56,303 bases of DNA from DASRQK01 sp964401685 (GCA_964401685.1 CAYNZH010000014.1:1-56303), one strand, 5' to 3'; counted from the first letter of the stretch, positions 33,185-43,078 are shown. The notes: generated from the letters alone by a model not told the origin. A program made the numbers and translations.

Positions 33185-35404
33185 TTATTTTTTCCATCTC
33201 AACCTCAGGCTATTACTGACTACACTTACAGAACTCAAGGCCATTGCCGCGCCTGCAATCATGGGATTGAGCAGGAATCCATTGATGGGATAGAGGATCC
33301 CGGCTGCAATCGGAATTCCGATAAGGTTGTAGATAAATGCCCAGAATAGATTCTGCTTGATGGTGATCACGGTCTGTTTTGAGAGTCTGATGGCTTGAGG
33401 AATCTTAGAAAGGTCTGAAGAGATAATAGTCATCTTTGCAACGTCCATTGCGATGTCCGAGCCCTTGCCCATTGCGATGCTCACGTCTGCGGTGGCAAGT
33501 GCTGTACTGTCGTTGATCCCGTCACCCACCATGGCTACCACCTTGCCTTGCTGTTGCAATTTCAGGACAAAGTCCGCTTTTTGCTGTGGGAGGACCTCAG
33601 CTTTGAAATGATTGAGCCCGGTCTCCTCTGCTATGGCGTGGGCTGTGGCGTGGTTGTCGCCTGTGAGCATATAAAGATCAATGCCCATGGCCTGCATCTC
33701 CTTGATTGCTTGAACAGATGTTTCCTTGATTTTGTCGGAGACGGCTAGTACCGCGAGCGCTTGAGTGCTGTCTGAAAACCAAATAACGGTGTTTGATAGC
33801 TTGCTCCATGCGTCGGCTTGCTCCTGCAGTTCGGGGGCAATTTTGATGTTATTTTCTGCCAGAAGTTTTCTGTTGCCAACGTAGTACGTTTCTTCATTAT
33901 GATCGGCTTTGGCACCTTTGCCCGTGATGCTGTTAAAGTTGGAAATTGCAGTGCTGTCTACCCCTTCCAAGGATTTGACTACCGCTTCTGCCAAAGGATG
34001 TTCGGACTGCTTCTCTATGCTCAAAAGAATGTCTTTTGCCGCATCGTCATTGTTCAGCCACGCGATACCTGTTACCTGCGGTCTGCCTTCGGTAATGGTG
34101 CCGGTTTTGTCCAAAATGATCGCATTCACTTTTTGGGCCAATTCCAGGCTTTCAGCATCTTTAATCAAAATACCTTTTTCCGCACCTTTACCCACTCCGA
34201 CCATGATGGCCGTCGGTGTTGCCAGCCCTAAAGCACATGGGCAGGCGATGACCAGAACCGTGATTGCGGCCAGCAGTCCCTGCACAACACCGTTTTCTCC
34301 GCCTAGCATCATCCATACTAGAAAAGTCAACACAGCGATAATGATGACCACAGGTACAAATATACCTGCGATCTTATCTACCAGCTTCTGAACGGGTGCC
34401 TTGCTCCCCTGTGCTTGCTGTACCGTTTTGATGATCTGCGCAAGCATGGTTTCTTTGCCGACCTTAACTGCTTTGAACTGGAAACTTCCTTTTTGGTTGA
34501 TGGTTCCGGCAAATACTTTTTCGTTTTCTTTCTTCAGTACAGGTAAAGGTTCTCCGCTCAACATACTCTCGTCTACATAGGAGTCGCCCGAAATGACCAG
34601 GCCGTCCACGGCTATTTTGTCGCCAGGCTTGACCAGGATGACATCACCAATGTTTATATCCTCGATAGGGACTGCCTTTTCTGTGCCGTCTTCCTGTACG
34701 ATGATAACGGTCTTAGGTTGCAACCCCATAAGCTTTTTGATGGCAGATGAAGTATTGCCCTTGGCCTTTTCTTCCAGCAACCTTCCCAAAAGTATAAACG
34801 CAATGATAACGGCTGCAGCCTCGAAATAAACATGTGCCTCCAGTCCCCTCCGCGTCCAAAACTCGGCGAACAGCATATTGAACACACTAAATACATAGGC
34901 AATTCCCGTACTCAATGCGACTAGCGTATCCATGTTTGCCGATCGATGTTTGGCCTGTTTCCAGGCATTGACAAAGAAATCCCGGCCCAACCACAGCACA
35001 ACGGGAGTAGAAAACACCCACATTATCGGGTCGGCATAGGGCATATTCATGAAGAACATGCCGATCACTACGACGGGCAGAGACAGAATAATCGCCCACA
35101 CGGTTCGGGTCTTGAGCTTTTTGAATCTCTTCTCGTGGATCGCATCCAGGGTTTCCTGCTGCTTTTCTTCCTCTTCAATCAATAAATCATAGCCCACTGA
35201 CTGAACGGCGTTCTGCAATTTTTCTGCGCTGGTTATATCCGAGAGGTATTCTACCGTTAGATTTCCCGTTGCGAAGTTTACGGAAGCATGTACAACGCCT
35301 TCTTGATGCTGCACAATGCTTTGGGCGCTGCTTGCACAGGATGCGCAGGTCATGCCCAAAACGGGGAGCGTCTGCGTTACCGTATTTTTATCTTTTGATG
35401 CCAT
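33185..35404 (-). CDS. copA: Copper-translocating P-type ATPase with N-terminal HMA domain
   Basis: A 739-residue P1B-1 ATPase that exports Cu(I) across the inner membrane. The N-terminal heavy-metal domain has the metal ligands Cys20 and Cys23 (GMTCASC). The transmembrane CPC motif (ACPCALGLATPT), the phosphorylation site DKTGT and the GDGINDSTALATADVSIAMG hinge segment are all present, and eight membrane helices are expected. It lies 88 bases downstream of an AraC-type regulator that also has an HMA-like domain. A purine-rich AGGAGGG precedes the ATG, unusual in this genome. Cu(I) rather than zinc or cadmium is inferred from CPC. Confidence 0.95.
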   Translation of the reverse strand: MASKDKNTVTQTLPVLGMTCASCASSAQSIVQHQEGVVHASVNFATGNLTVEYLSDITSAEKLQNAVQSVGYDLLIEEEEKQQETLDAIHEKRFKKLKTRTVWAIILSLPVVVIGMFFMNMPYADPIMWVFSTPVVLWLGRDFFVNAWKQAKHRSANMDTLVALSTGIAYVFSVFNMLFAEFWTRRGLEAHVYFEAAAVIIAFILLGRLLEEKAKGNTSSAIKKLMGLQPKTVIIVQEDGTEKAVPIEDINIGDVILVKPGDKIAVDGLVISGDSYVDESMLSGEPLPVLKKENEKVFAGTINQKGSFQFKAVKVGKETMLAQIIKTVQQAQGSKAPVQKLVDKIAGIFVPVVIIIAVLTFLVWMMLGGENGVVQGLLAAITVLVIACPCALGLATPTAIMVGVGKGAEKGILIKDAESLELAQKVNAIILDKTGTITEGRPQVTGIAWLNNDDAAKDILLSIEKQSEHPLAEAVVKSLEGVDSTAISNFNSITGKGAKADHNEETYYVGNRKLLAENNIKIAPELQEQADAWSKLSNTVIWFSDSTQALAVLAVSDKIKETSVQAIKEMQAMGIDLYMLTGDNHATAHAIAEETGLNHFKAEVLPQQKADFVLKLQQQGKVVAMVGDGINDSTALATADVSIAMGKGSDIAMDVAKMTIISSDLSKIPQAIRLSKQTVITIKQNLFWAFIYNLIGIPIAAGILYPINGFLLNPMIAGAAMALSSVSVVSNSLRLRWKK

Positions 35405-35414
35405 ATTTTCATAA

Positions 35415-35421
35415 CCCTCCT
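35415..35421 (-). promoter_or_regulatory. Shine-Dalgarno-like site before copA
   Basis: Minus-strand AGGAGGG ends ten bases before the copA ATG at 35404. Strong sites of this kind are hardly seen before other genes here, where leaders are A-rich. Confidence 0.45.
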
Positions 35422-35492
35422 TATTCTACAAAGATGGCCATAATTAAATGAGGTATTATTGTGGAATTTTGGAAATACTTTGTAAGATTTAC

Positions 35493-36056
35493 TTATACCT
35501 CGTCAAGGGGCTTTCTTCGGTCATGGCGTATCCGCTTAAAATGACTGGGAGAGAGTCCGGTGACTTTTTTGAACTGATTGCTCAGATAGGCTACGCTTGA
35601 ATAATTCAGTCGGAATGCAATTTCACTCAAAGACAGCTCATCATAAACCAGCAGTTCTTTTACTTTTTCTATTTTTTGGGAAATAAAATATTTTTCAATC
35701 GTCGTTCCTTCCACCACCGAAAATAAGTTGGACAAATAGCTGTAATCGTGGTTCAACTTACTGTTTAACAAATCTGAGAGATTGGTCCTTAGGTCGTTAT
35801 CTTGATGATGCACCAGATCGATAATAATATTCTTTATTTGTTCGATAATCCTGCTCTTCTTATCGTCAATGAGCTCAAAACCCAAGGGGTTTAGGGCATA
35901 ATTAAGTTGGTTTCTCTGATCGGGTGTAAGTTCGCTTTCGAGTGTTACCTTACCTAGAGCTACGTTCTTCGCTTCTAAACCAAGTTTTTTCAACTCGTTC
36001 TCGACTGCCATGATGCAGCGGTTGCAAACCATATTCTTTATAAAAAGCACCGCCAT
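35493..36056 (-). CDS. AraC-type regulator with N-terminal HMA-like metal-binding domain
   Basis: A 187-residue fusion. Residues 1-65 resemble a heavy-metal-associated domain (MAVLFIKNMVCNRCIMAVENELKKLGL in two parts, Cys at 11 and 14). Residues 90-180 form an AraC helix-turn-helix pair (LSEIAFRLNYSSVAYLSNQFKKVTGLSPSHFK). The frame extends upstream into the ABC ATPase gene, so ATG 36056 is chosen. It sits directly upstream of copA on the same strand. A direct Cu-sensing activator of copA is the natural inference, and this pairing is recurrent in the phylum. No binding site was identified. Confidence 0.85.
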   Translation of the reverse strand: MAVLFIKNMVCNRCIMAVENELKKLGLEAKNVALGKVTLESELTPDQRNQLNYALNPLGFELIDDKKSRIIEQIKNIIIDLVHHQDNDLRTNLSDLLNSKLNHDYSYLSNLFSVVEGTTIEKYFISQKIEKVKELLVYDELSLSEIAFRLNYSSVAYLSNQFKKVTGLSPSHFKRIRHDRRKPLDEV

Positions 36057-36066
36057 AAAATTATAT

Positions 36067-36762
36067 CTACACCATGAAAAAGGATTCAAGATCGCTCAGC
36101 GTGACGTCGGCCGTCTGTACATCCTGGACGATCAGGCCCTTGTCGAGTATGATGACCCGGTCGGATACCTCTACAGTATGGGATAGATCGTGACTGGAAA
36201 TCAAAATCGTCCGGTCACGTGACTCGCGCAAGCGAGAGACTATCCGCTTGAGTCTCATTTGCGTACTGGGGTCCAGGTTGGCAAAGGGCTCATCCCAAAT
36301 GATCACCGCTGGATCGCCGACCAAGGATGCGACTATCCCGACTTTCTTTTGATTTCCCTTGGAAAGGTCGCGCAAAAACTTGCCGCGGCCCAAGATTTCC
36401 CCATTGAAAAAATCGTCGTACTCCGTGAGCATAGCATCGACTGTGGCCTTGTTGACCCCGCGGAGGTCGCCGATGAAGTAGAAATATTCTTCCGGGGTGA
36501 GATAACCAATCAAAAAGCTTTCGTCAATAAAGGAGGCAGTGAAATTTTTCCAATCCTCGCTTTGATCGGCACGAATGTTCTGATTGGTGACGAAGCCAGC
36601 GGAGGGCTGGATCAAGTCTAGAATGATACTAAAGAAAGTGGTTTTCCCCGCGCCATTATTGCCCAGCAAACCCACGCATTCGCCAGGGCTTATTGTCAGT
36701 GCGGGAATGTTGAGAACTTGCGTCGTATCGTAGTATTTTACTAATTTTTGTACTTCTAGCAT
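36067..36762 (-). CDS. ABC transporter ATP-binding protein
   Basis: A 231-residue ABC ATPase. Walker A is GNNGAGKTT (about 34-42), the signature is LSKGNQKKV (about 136), Walker B is VIIWDEPFANLDP, and a switch-histidine SSHDLS follows. The degenerate signature (LSKGN for LSGGQ) is usual in this group. Its partner is the DUF5687 permease, 18 bases upstream on the same strand, forming a likely exporter of two ATPases and two permeases. The cargo is unknown. The downstream regulator gene starts ten bases after the stop, so the ABC genes and the copper regulator may be on one transcript. Confidence 0.94.
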   Translation of the reverse strand: MLEVQKLVKYYDTTQVLNIPALTISPGECVGLLGNNGAGKTTFFSIILDLIQPSAGFVTNQNIRADQSEDWKNFTASFIDESFLIGYLTPEEYFYFIGDLRGVNKATVDAMLTEYDDFFNGEILGRGKFLRDLSKGNQKKVGIVASLVGDPAVIIWDEPFANLDPSTQMRLKRIVSRLRESRDRTILISSHDLSHTVEVSDRVIILDKGLIVQDVQTADVTLSDLESFFMV

Positions 36763-36780
36763 CTTATAGCGTGTTTACGT

Positions 36781-38262
36781 TCAATCTTTTTGTTTAAAGC
36801 CCTCGATCATACCATATTTACGGGTTTGGTACGCCCGGACGACGACAGGCATGATCGCATTCTTGAGTAATATTCCACACAGACCTATGACTCCGATAAC
36901 GATCGTGGCTGTTCCCTGGTCAAAAATCGTTGACACCAGAGCCCAAATGAGAATGGGGATCAAATACAAGGGGATCCCTACCAACCACTGTGCGGCGCCA
37001 ACTCCCTGATAGTTGAAAAACTGCCCCTTATCCAAGTCTATGCGCTTCTTGTTCATCGATCCAAAATAGAGTATCACCGGAACATTCACCCCCACATTAT
37101 AGATGGCACAAGCGACATTTAGCGCAAGGATATGCCAGCCAAAATACACGTAGGGCACTGTCAGGACGGTAAGAATGAGTACCGAAATATACATCAATAT
37201 TATTTTTGACTCTAAATAGAGGCGCATTGGGATATTTTGAGACATCAGCAAAGAATAATAGCCACTATCCCAGGCAGGGATAAATTGCCCGAAACTGATC
37301 AGGAAAACCCCAGTAGTAAAGATTCCGACAAAGGCCAATAGGGACGAGCCTTCGTAGCTGTCATTGGTATAGAAAATCAGCCCATAGAACAAAAAAATCA
37401 GCGACATACTGAGTGTAGCTTTCGCTCGCTTGTTTCTCCACAAAAGTCTCATATCCAATTGCAGAAAAGGGTTGACCGCGCCAAATCTTTTCATCCAGGA
37501 CAGATCGGTTCCCTCTTTCAGCCCCTTGCTATCATTCTTTAGCGCGTGGTCCAAGTAAAGATCTTGTATAAGCGTCTTGAAATTGCTTCTGTATACTATA
37601 ATCGATAACACCAGTGGAATCAGGGCCAAATAGGGATGCAACAGAATCTGATCGAAGGCTTGCCCAAAATAAATGGAAATGTAAAAAACACCAAAATATT
37701 CCAGGAGCGCCAAGACGAGGCATATCGCAATAAAGGGGAGCAATGCCTTGAGCTCCTCGGCAAAACGCTTTTGAACGATGAAATTGAGAAAATTGATGGT
37801 CAAGGTCATGGACAATACGGCGACGACCCAGGCAGTGAGCTGAATTGCACTAAAATCGCCCGAGCGAAAGCATACAATCGCAAAGGGAATAAACACCAGG
37901 GGGGCCAGCAGATTGTAAAATGAAAATACGCTTTTCCCAAGCAGATAATGGATCAAGGTGGATTTTTTGATCTGCTGAACTAAAAAAGGCTTGACATGTA
38001 CCACCGAAAGCGTTTGCAAAAGAAAGCGCATAACCAACTCGGATAGCAGCCAAAGCAGCAAATATCTATTGACAAAAGCCATAGGCTCCTCACCGGGAAA
38101 TAATTCGACAATTATGGCATACAACTGTGTTCCTATAAAAAGAAAGGTCAGCGCAAAATATAGTGCCAAAAAACCGGTCAAAAGCTTTAGTGCAATCCCC
38201 TTTCCCACACTAGCGGAACGGAAAAATGACTTCCACTCAAGAATTAGAAATCGTATAGTCAT
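36781..38262 (-). CDS. DUF5687 family ABC transporter permease
   Basis: A 493-residue membrane protein with about 10-12 hydrophobic segments spread over its length. The N terminus (MTIRFLILEWKSFFRSASVGK) is that of the DUF5687 family, which pairs with an ABC ATPase in Bacteroidota. The frame is open seven codons upstream, but ATG 38262 matches the family start and sits three bases after a perfect TAnnTTTG box. It is followed by its ATPase gene. Export of a lipid or peptide is possible, but no evidence indicates a substrate. Confidence 0.88.
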   Translation of the reverse strand: MTIRFLILEWKSFFRSASVGKGIALKLLTGFLALYFALTFLFIGTQLYAIIVELFPGEEPMAFVNRYLLLWLLSELVMRFLLQTLSVVHVKPFLVQQIKKSTLIHYLLGKSVFSFYNLLAPLVFIPFAIVCFRSGDFSAIQLTAWVVAVLSMTLTINFLNFIVQKRFAEELKALLPFIAICLVLALLEYFGVFYISIYFGQAFDQILLHPYLALIPLVLSIIVYRSNFKTLIQDLYLDHALKNDSKGLKEGTDLSWMKRFGAVNPFLQLDMRLLWRNKRAKATLSMSLIFLFYGLIFYTNDSYEGSSLLAFVGIFTTGVFLISFGQFIPAWDSGYYSLLMSQNIPMRLYLESKIILMYISVLILTVLTVPYVYFGWHILALNVACAIYNVGVNVPVILYFGSMNKKRIDLDKGQFFNYQGVGAAQWLVGIPLYLIPILIWALVSTIFDQGTATIVIGVIGLCGILLKNAIMPVVVRAYQTRKYGMIEGFKQKD

Positions 38263-38265
38263 ACG

Positions 38266-38273
38266 CAAAGTTA
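38266..38273 (-). promoter_or_regulatory. TAnnTTTG box directly before the DUF5687 permease
   Basis: Minus-strand TAACTTTG (38273-38266) fits the consensus and ends three bases before the ATG at 38262, which implies a leaderless or near-leaderless mRNA. Confidence 0.5.
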
Positions 38274-38305
38274 ACAATACCACTGATTTATAAAATGAAA
38301 ATTTG

Positions 38306-38313
38306 TAGATTTG
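38306..38313 (+). promoter_or_regulatory. TAnnTTTG box of the M1 peptidase gene
   Basis: TAGATTTG (38306-38313) fits the consensus, 21 bases before the ATG at 38335. It is divergent from the permease promoter. Confidence 0.5.
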
Positions 38314-38334
38314 GACGTATTATAAAGATAAAAG

Positions 38335-40299
38335 ATGAAAATAAAACAACTTTTCCTCGCTGGCGCCTGGGCATTTTTTGCGATATCTTGCTCAATGGAA
38401 GTACGCGCACAGTCAATTTATGATTATGTCGAGGCATTCAATCCGATTTTTTACCAGAATAATGGCAACGAATACCGCTCTGCAAGTGGCAAGCCTGGGC
38501 CGAAGTACTGGCAAAATAGCGTAGACTATAAAATCCAAGCCCATCTGAACGACCAAACCGACAGAATCACGGCCACGGTGACTATGGAATATACAAACAA
38601 TAGTCCCGATGAGCTCGAGTTTATCTGGTTGCAACTGGATCAAAATATGTTTTCCCAAGACGGTCGCGGCCAGCAGATATTGCCGCTGACGCGTAGTCGC
38701 TATGGTGATCATGAATCGGATTTTGACGGGGGCTATACGATACAATCCATCAGCGATGGACGTGGAAATCCTGTCGAGCATCTGATCAGCGACACCAGGA
38801 TGCAGGTGTTTCTGCCCCAGCCTCTAACTGCAGACGGCGGAAAAACCACGCTCAGCATTTCCTACTCGTATATCGTTCCCAGGCACGGAGCCGACCGGAC
38901 ATCGGTCATGGATACAAAGCATGGTAAAATTTATGCGATCGCGCAGTGGTTTCCGCGCGTAGCTGTGTACGATGATATTTTGGGCTGGAACACCCATCCC
39001 TATACGGGTCCTGGCGAATTTTACCTGGAGTTCGGTGACTATGAAGTCGAAATTACAGCTCCTTCAAATCATATCGTTGTTCTGGGGGGTGAGTTGCTCA
39101 ATGAAGAAGAAGTTTATACGCCTGAACAGCTAAAACGCCTAAAAATGGCTAGGAGTAGCGATGAGACTGTGATGATCCGCAACCCGGAAGAAGTCACGGA
39201 TGCCCGCTCCAGACCCACCAACAAAAAGGAACTGACCTGGCGCTTTCGCCTTGAAAATGCACACGACGTAGCCTGGGCTTCCTCGCCGGCCTTTATATTG
39301 GACGGGGCACGCATCAATTTGGAAAGTGGAAAGAAAGCGTTAGCACTCTCGGCCTATCCTATTGAAAGCTACGGCGACAACGGTTGGGAGCGTTCCACCG
39401 AGTACACCAAGGCATCGGTCGAATTTTACTCCAACAAATGGATGGAATACCCGTATCCCGTGGCAATCAATGTCGCCAGCAATCTTGGTGGCATGGAATA
39501 TCCGGCACTGGCTTTCTGCGGATACCAAGCCAAAGGCGCGAGCCTGTGGGGGGTGACCGATCATGAGTTTGGCCACATTTGGTTTCCGATGATTGTCGGA
39601 AGCAACGAGCGCTTACATGCCTGGATGGACGAGGGCTTCAATACTTACATGAACTCCGAGTCGACTAAAGCTTTTAATAATGGGGAATATTACAGACCCA
39701 TGGGCGATGCCAACAGACTCGCGCAGATCTACACAAGACCTGAGCTAGAGCCCGTGATGACAAGTCCAATGAATATGGCAGAACGCAACATGGGTGTCCT
39801 TGTCTATTACAAGCCTGGATACGCCCTGACGCTCCTGAGAGAAGAAATCCTGGGTCCTGAACGTTTTGACCGTGCTCTGAGGACATATATGGAATATTGG
39901 GCGTACAAGCATCCTACACCGGATGATTTCTTCAGAACAATAGAAAACGTGGCCGGAGAAAATCTCAGCTGGTTTTGGCGAGGTTGGTTTCAAAACAATT
40001 GGAGACTGGACCAGGCGATCGCGGAAGTGAGCTACAAAAACGACGATCCCGCTCAAGGTGTGATCGTCACTGTGGATAATCTCGAAAAACTGCCTATGCC
40101 CCTGGTCGTGGACATTACTACCAAGGGGGGAAAAGTGCACAGAGTGCGTTTGCCGGTTGAAATATGGGAGCGCAACAAAACCTTTGCATTCACCTACCCG
40201 ACCACGGAAGAAGTGACTGTAGTCCAGATCGACCCGGATAAAATATTTCCAGATCACAATCCGGACAACAATCGCTGGGAAGCCGCCAAGGCCAAATAA
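38335..40299 (+). CDS. M1 family zinc metallopeptidase, exported
   Basis: A 654-residue aminopeptidase-like protein. The active site is His410-Glu411-x2-His414 with Glu433 eighteen residues later (HEFGH…MDEGF). A GGMEYPALAF stretch (about 385) stands in the place of the GAMEN exopeptidase motif. The signal region (MKIKQLFLAGAWAFFAISCSMEVRAQ) can be read as a signal peptidase I site after RAQ or as a lipobox ending at AISC. It is likely periplasmic or surface-located and acts on peptides. It is convergent with an M14 carboxypeptidase gene, so two peptidases of opposite polarity share a locus. Confidence 0.92.
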   Translation: MKIKQLFLAGAWAFFAISCSMEVRAQSIYDYVEAFNPIFYQNNGNEYRSASGKPGPKYWQNSVDYKIQAHLNDQTDRITATVTMEYTNNSPDELEFIWLQLDQNMFSQDGRGQQILPLTRSRYGDHESDFDGGYTIQSISDGRGNPVEHLISDTRMQVFLPQPLTADGGKTTLSISYSYIVPRHGADRTSVMDTKHGKIYAIAQWFPRVAVYDDILGWNTHPYTGPGEFYLEFGDYEVEITAPSNHIVVLGGELLNEEEVYTPEQLKRLKMARSSDETVMIRNPEEVTDARSRPTNKKELTWRFRLENAHDVAWASSPAFILDGARINLESGKKALALSAYPIESYGDNGWERSTEYTKASVEFYSNKWMEYPYPVAINVASNLGGMEYPALAFCGYQAKGASLWGVTDHEFGHIWFPMIVGSNERLHAWMDEGFNTYMNSESTKAFNNGEYYRPMGDANRLAQIYTRPELEPVMTSPMNMAERNMGVLVYYKPGYALTLLREEILGPERFDRALRTYMEYWAYKHPTPDDFFRTIENVAGENLSWFWRGWFQNNWRLDQAIAEVSYKNDDPAQGVIVTVDNLEKLPMPLVVDITTKGGKVHRVRLPVEIWERNKTFAFTYPTTEEVTVVQIDPDKIFPDHNPDNNRWEAAKAK

Positions 40300-40318
40300 G
40301 GCTGTGGCGGCCATTGCT

Positions 40319-41566
40319 TTAGGGGAGCTGCAAGCAGAGTTCCATCAATGAATGTGCTGCAGCCCTGCCTTTTTGCAAGATAAACGGACGAGGAACTTCG
40401 TCGCCGACCTCATAAATCAGTGATTCGGCCTGATATTTCTCATAAAAGTAATTGTAGGAGAAACGTGGAGCTGAGGTCCCATCGTAGGATTTACTAACAT
40501 TTGCCGTATACCCAGGCATACGCGCTTCGATGCCTTTGATCCAGCGACCCAACATATCCGTCGTGTGTTTTCGGGGAAGATGCGGATAAACCGTGTAATA
40601 AACATCTCTAAAAGTTGTGTGGAAATCGATCGCAAAAAGAACTTTGTCCTGAGATTTGATATTCGCATTGAGATAATCTCTCACAGCGCGGGTTTCAGGC
40701 TGATTGAAATGAAACCAGTCCCGATTTAGGTCGACGCCAGCCAGATTGTGCCTCCAATGCCCTTCCTCTACCCCATCAGGATTGACAACGGGGAAGAAAT
40801 ACACGCGGTATTCGGAAAGAAAAGCTTTGTTTAGGGACGTCTGTTCTGCGAGTCCATCCACAAAGCCCTTCATCCCATAATGGCCTGAAATCTCAGGTGG
40901 ATGCTGGCGACCCATCACAATGATGACTTTCTCACTCTTGGGGTTGCCGAATTTTAAAACAGGTATATCCCGGCCGCCCCTGCTCTTGCCTGCCACCTCG
41001 CGTACTGCATTGGTTTTGCTAGCAATTGTATCTGCCCATCTGTTGACGTCTTCAACCGCGTAAATTTCCTGGCCTGCCACCCAGGTCGTTCCTGGGTCGA
41101 CGCTAAGGCTAAACTGGTAGGAATTGGTGGAGGTGTCTACTTTGGGTATATCTAGAGTATCGATTGAAATCCATCTTTTGCCATCCTTGGAGATTTTCGG
41201 AATATAACGATGGCGGGCATCAGGCGGATAAGTGAGCAAAATCGTTATGTTTTTCGCTTCCTTTGCATGGACTTTAAATGCATACCAAGCGCTAGGATTG
41301 ATCGGCGTGTTTTCAGCGGTCACATAGCAGCTGTAAGTAGAATCATTGATTTTCGCTACCCCGCTGAGGCGTCCAGCCGAAAAATCATTGGAAAAACTTA
41401 TCGTCTCATCTACCTTAAACTCTCCCCGCCAATGTTTGACGATGGGTCTTGTGTCCGATAGAGAAGGGAAATCCTTCTGTCCTGTAGACTCTTGTCCGTA
41501 AACTGCGGTTGCAGTCAAGACAAAACACGCTACCAATCCCGGTGCCCACCAACTTTTTTTCAACAT
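40319..41566 (-). CDS. M14 family zinc carboxypeptidase, exported
   Basis: A 415-residue protein with a signal peptide (about residues 1-25, ending YGQ), an N-terminal beta domain (about 40-170) and an M14 catalytic domain (180-415). Zinc ligands His222 and Glu225 (QHPPE) and His316 (IDFHTTF), the substrate-binding NPDGVEEGHWRHN…NRDW, and a catalytic-type Glu near 386 (YEVGDE) are present. The domain order resembles cytosolic-carboxypeptidase-like M14 proteins with an N-terminal domain. A secreted or periplasmic role in peptide trimming is inferred. Confidence 0.9.
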   Translation of the reverse strand: MLKKSWWAPGLVACFVLTATAVYGQESTGQKDFPSLSDTRPIVKHWRGEFKVDETISFSNDFSAGRLSGVAKINDSTYSCYVTAENTPINPSAWYAFKVHAKEAKNITILLTYPPDARHRYIPKISKDGKRWISIDTLDIPKVDTSTNSYQFSLSVDPGTTWVAGQEIYAVEDVNRWADTIASKTNAVREVAGKSRGGRDIPVLKFGNPKSEKVIIVMGRQHPPEISGHYGMKGFVDGLAEQTSLNKAFLSEYRVYFFPVVNPDGVEEGHWRHNLAGVDLNRDWFHFNQPETRAVRDYLNANIKSQDKVLFAIDFHTTFRDVYYTVYPHLPRKHTTDMLGRWIKGIEARMPGYTANVSKSYDGTSAPRFSYNYFYEKYQAESLIYEVGDEVPRPFILQKGRAAAHSLMELCLQLP

Positions 41567-41599
41567 ATTATGTGATTTAATGATTAAAATTTATTGTGA

Positions 41600-43078
41600 T
41601 CAGTAATTTTCCTTTAAATTTTGCTTTACCTCGTCAAATTCTTTGGTCACTGCAGACTCTGGCTTTTTATCCACTAGTGAGACAATTACAATGGTGATAA
41701 AGGATAAGGTAAATCCGGGTATCATTGCGTACCAATCTTTCATGGAATGGTCCAGATAGATCCAAAGCAACACGGTCAGACCGCCCACCAGCATCCCGGC
41801 AATACTGCCATTTCTAGTAGTGCGACGCCACATCAGCGAAAGCAAAATCAAGGGGCCAAATGCCGAGCCGAAGCCGGCCCATGCATGTCCGACCAGGTCT
41901 AGAATAGTGTCTTGAGGGTTCAACGAGAGAATTAATGCGATGAGCGCGACTACGATGACCGACAAACGGCTCACGACCATGAGTTCCTTGGTCGATGCAT
42001 TTCGCCGCAAAAAGCCCCTATAAAAATCCTCCGTCATCGATGAAGAGGTCACGAGCAATTGCGAAGAAATGGTACTCATGACCGCAGCAAGAATTGCTGA
42101 CAGGAGAAATCCTCCAATTAATGGGTGAAACAGGGTCTGGGAAAAAAAGATAAAAATCGTTTCCGGGTCGCTAATGCTTTGGCCACGGTCTACCATGTAG
42201 GCGATTCCGAACAGCCCCACCAGCATGGCACCGCACATGGTAAAAACCATCCAACTAATGCCGATATGTCTGGCGGATTTTAGTTGTTTGACCTTTTCGA
42301 TCGCCATGAAGCGAACCAAAATATGGGGCTGGCCAAAATAGCCGAGTCCCCAGGCCAAAAGCGATATAATGCCCACGGCGGTAGTTCCTTCGAAAAGGCT
42401 GAGTAGGTTTGGATCCCTGGACTGAATCAATTCTATGGAATTACCGATCCCGTCGACCTGAAAGAGCACAACAATGGGGACGATGATCAATGCCAACACC
42501 ATGATAGTCCCCTGAACAAAGTCGGTGAGGCTCACAGCGAGAAATCCACCCAAAAAGGTATAGAACACGACAACCGAACTCGTGAGCAGCAAGCCCCAAT
42601 TGTAGGATAGATCGAAGGCCGACTCAAAAAGCCGTCCGCCGGAAACCATGCCTGCCGATGTATAAAGCGTGAAAAAAACCAGAATGATTATGGCAGAAAT
42701 AAACCGCAGCAGCCGGGAATTGTCCTTGAAACGCTGCTCGAAAAAATCAGGGATAGTGATCGCGTTGTTCGCTTTTTCCGTATACACACGCAAACGGGGC
42801 GCGACCAGCACATAATTGAAAAACGCGCCTAAAGTCAACCCGATCGCGATCCAGCTGGAGGAGATTCCGCTGGCATACATCGCACCCGGAACACCCATCA
42901 GCAACCAGCCACTCATGTCCGATGCGCCTACCGATAGAGCGGTCACAGCAGCACCAAGCTTTCGCCCCCCGAGCAAAAACTCATTGACATTACTCGTGGA
43001 TTTTTTGTACGAATAATAGCCGATCGCCATCATCAGGAGAAAATAGAGGCCGATCGCGACCGCTTGATATATGTCCAT
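41600..43078 (-). CDS. putP: Sodium/solute symporter of the PutP (sodium/proline) type
   Basis: A 492-residue member of the SSS family with about 13 membrane segments. The N-terminal MDIYQAVAIGLYFLLMM and ASDMSGWLLMGVPGAMYASG stretches, and GYFGQPHILVRFMAIE in the middle, closely follow the PutP subgroup. It imports its substrate with Na+. Proline is the likely substrate by similarity; no proline catabolic gene is nearby. The 110-base region to the divergent pRiA4b-like gene has no clear TAnnTTTG box. Confidence 0.9.
   Translation of the reverse strand: MDIYQAVAIGLYFLLMMAIGYYSYKKSTSNVNEFLLGGRKLGAAVTALSVGASDMSGWLLMGVPGAMYASGISSSWIAIGLTLGAFFNYVLVAPRLRVYTEKANNAITIPDFFEQRFKDNSRLLRFISAIIILVFFTLYTSAGMVSGGRLFESAFDLSYNWGLLLTSSVVVFYTFLGGFLAVSLTDFVQGTIMVLALIIVPIVVLFQVDGIGNSIELIQSRDPNLLSLFEGTTAVGIISLLAWGLGYFGQPHILVRFMAIEKVKQLKSARHIGISWMVFTMCGAMLVGLFGIAYMVDRGQSISDPETIFIFFSQTLFHPLIGGFLLSAILAAVMSTISSQLLVTSSSMTEDFYRGFLRRNASTKELMVVSRLSVIVVALIALILSLNPQDTILDLVGHAWAGFGSAFGPLILLSLMWRRTTRNGSIAGMLVGGLTVLLWIYLDHSMKDWYAMIPGFTLSFITIVIVSLVDKKPESAVTKEFDEVKQNLKENY

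Noticed and set aside
35450..35501. Inverted repeat GAGGTAT…ATACCTC upstream of copA
   Set aside because: The arms are 38 bases apart and one lies in the regulator's last codons, so chance is as likely as function.
33185..36762. Metal-resistance island acquired by transfer
   Set aside because: copA and its regulator show no flanking mobility genes, and the arrangement is common in the phylum.
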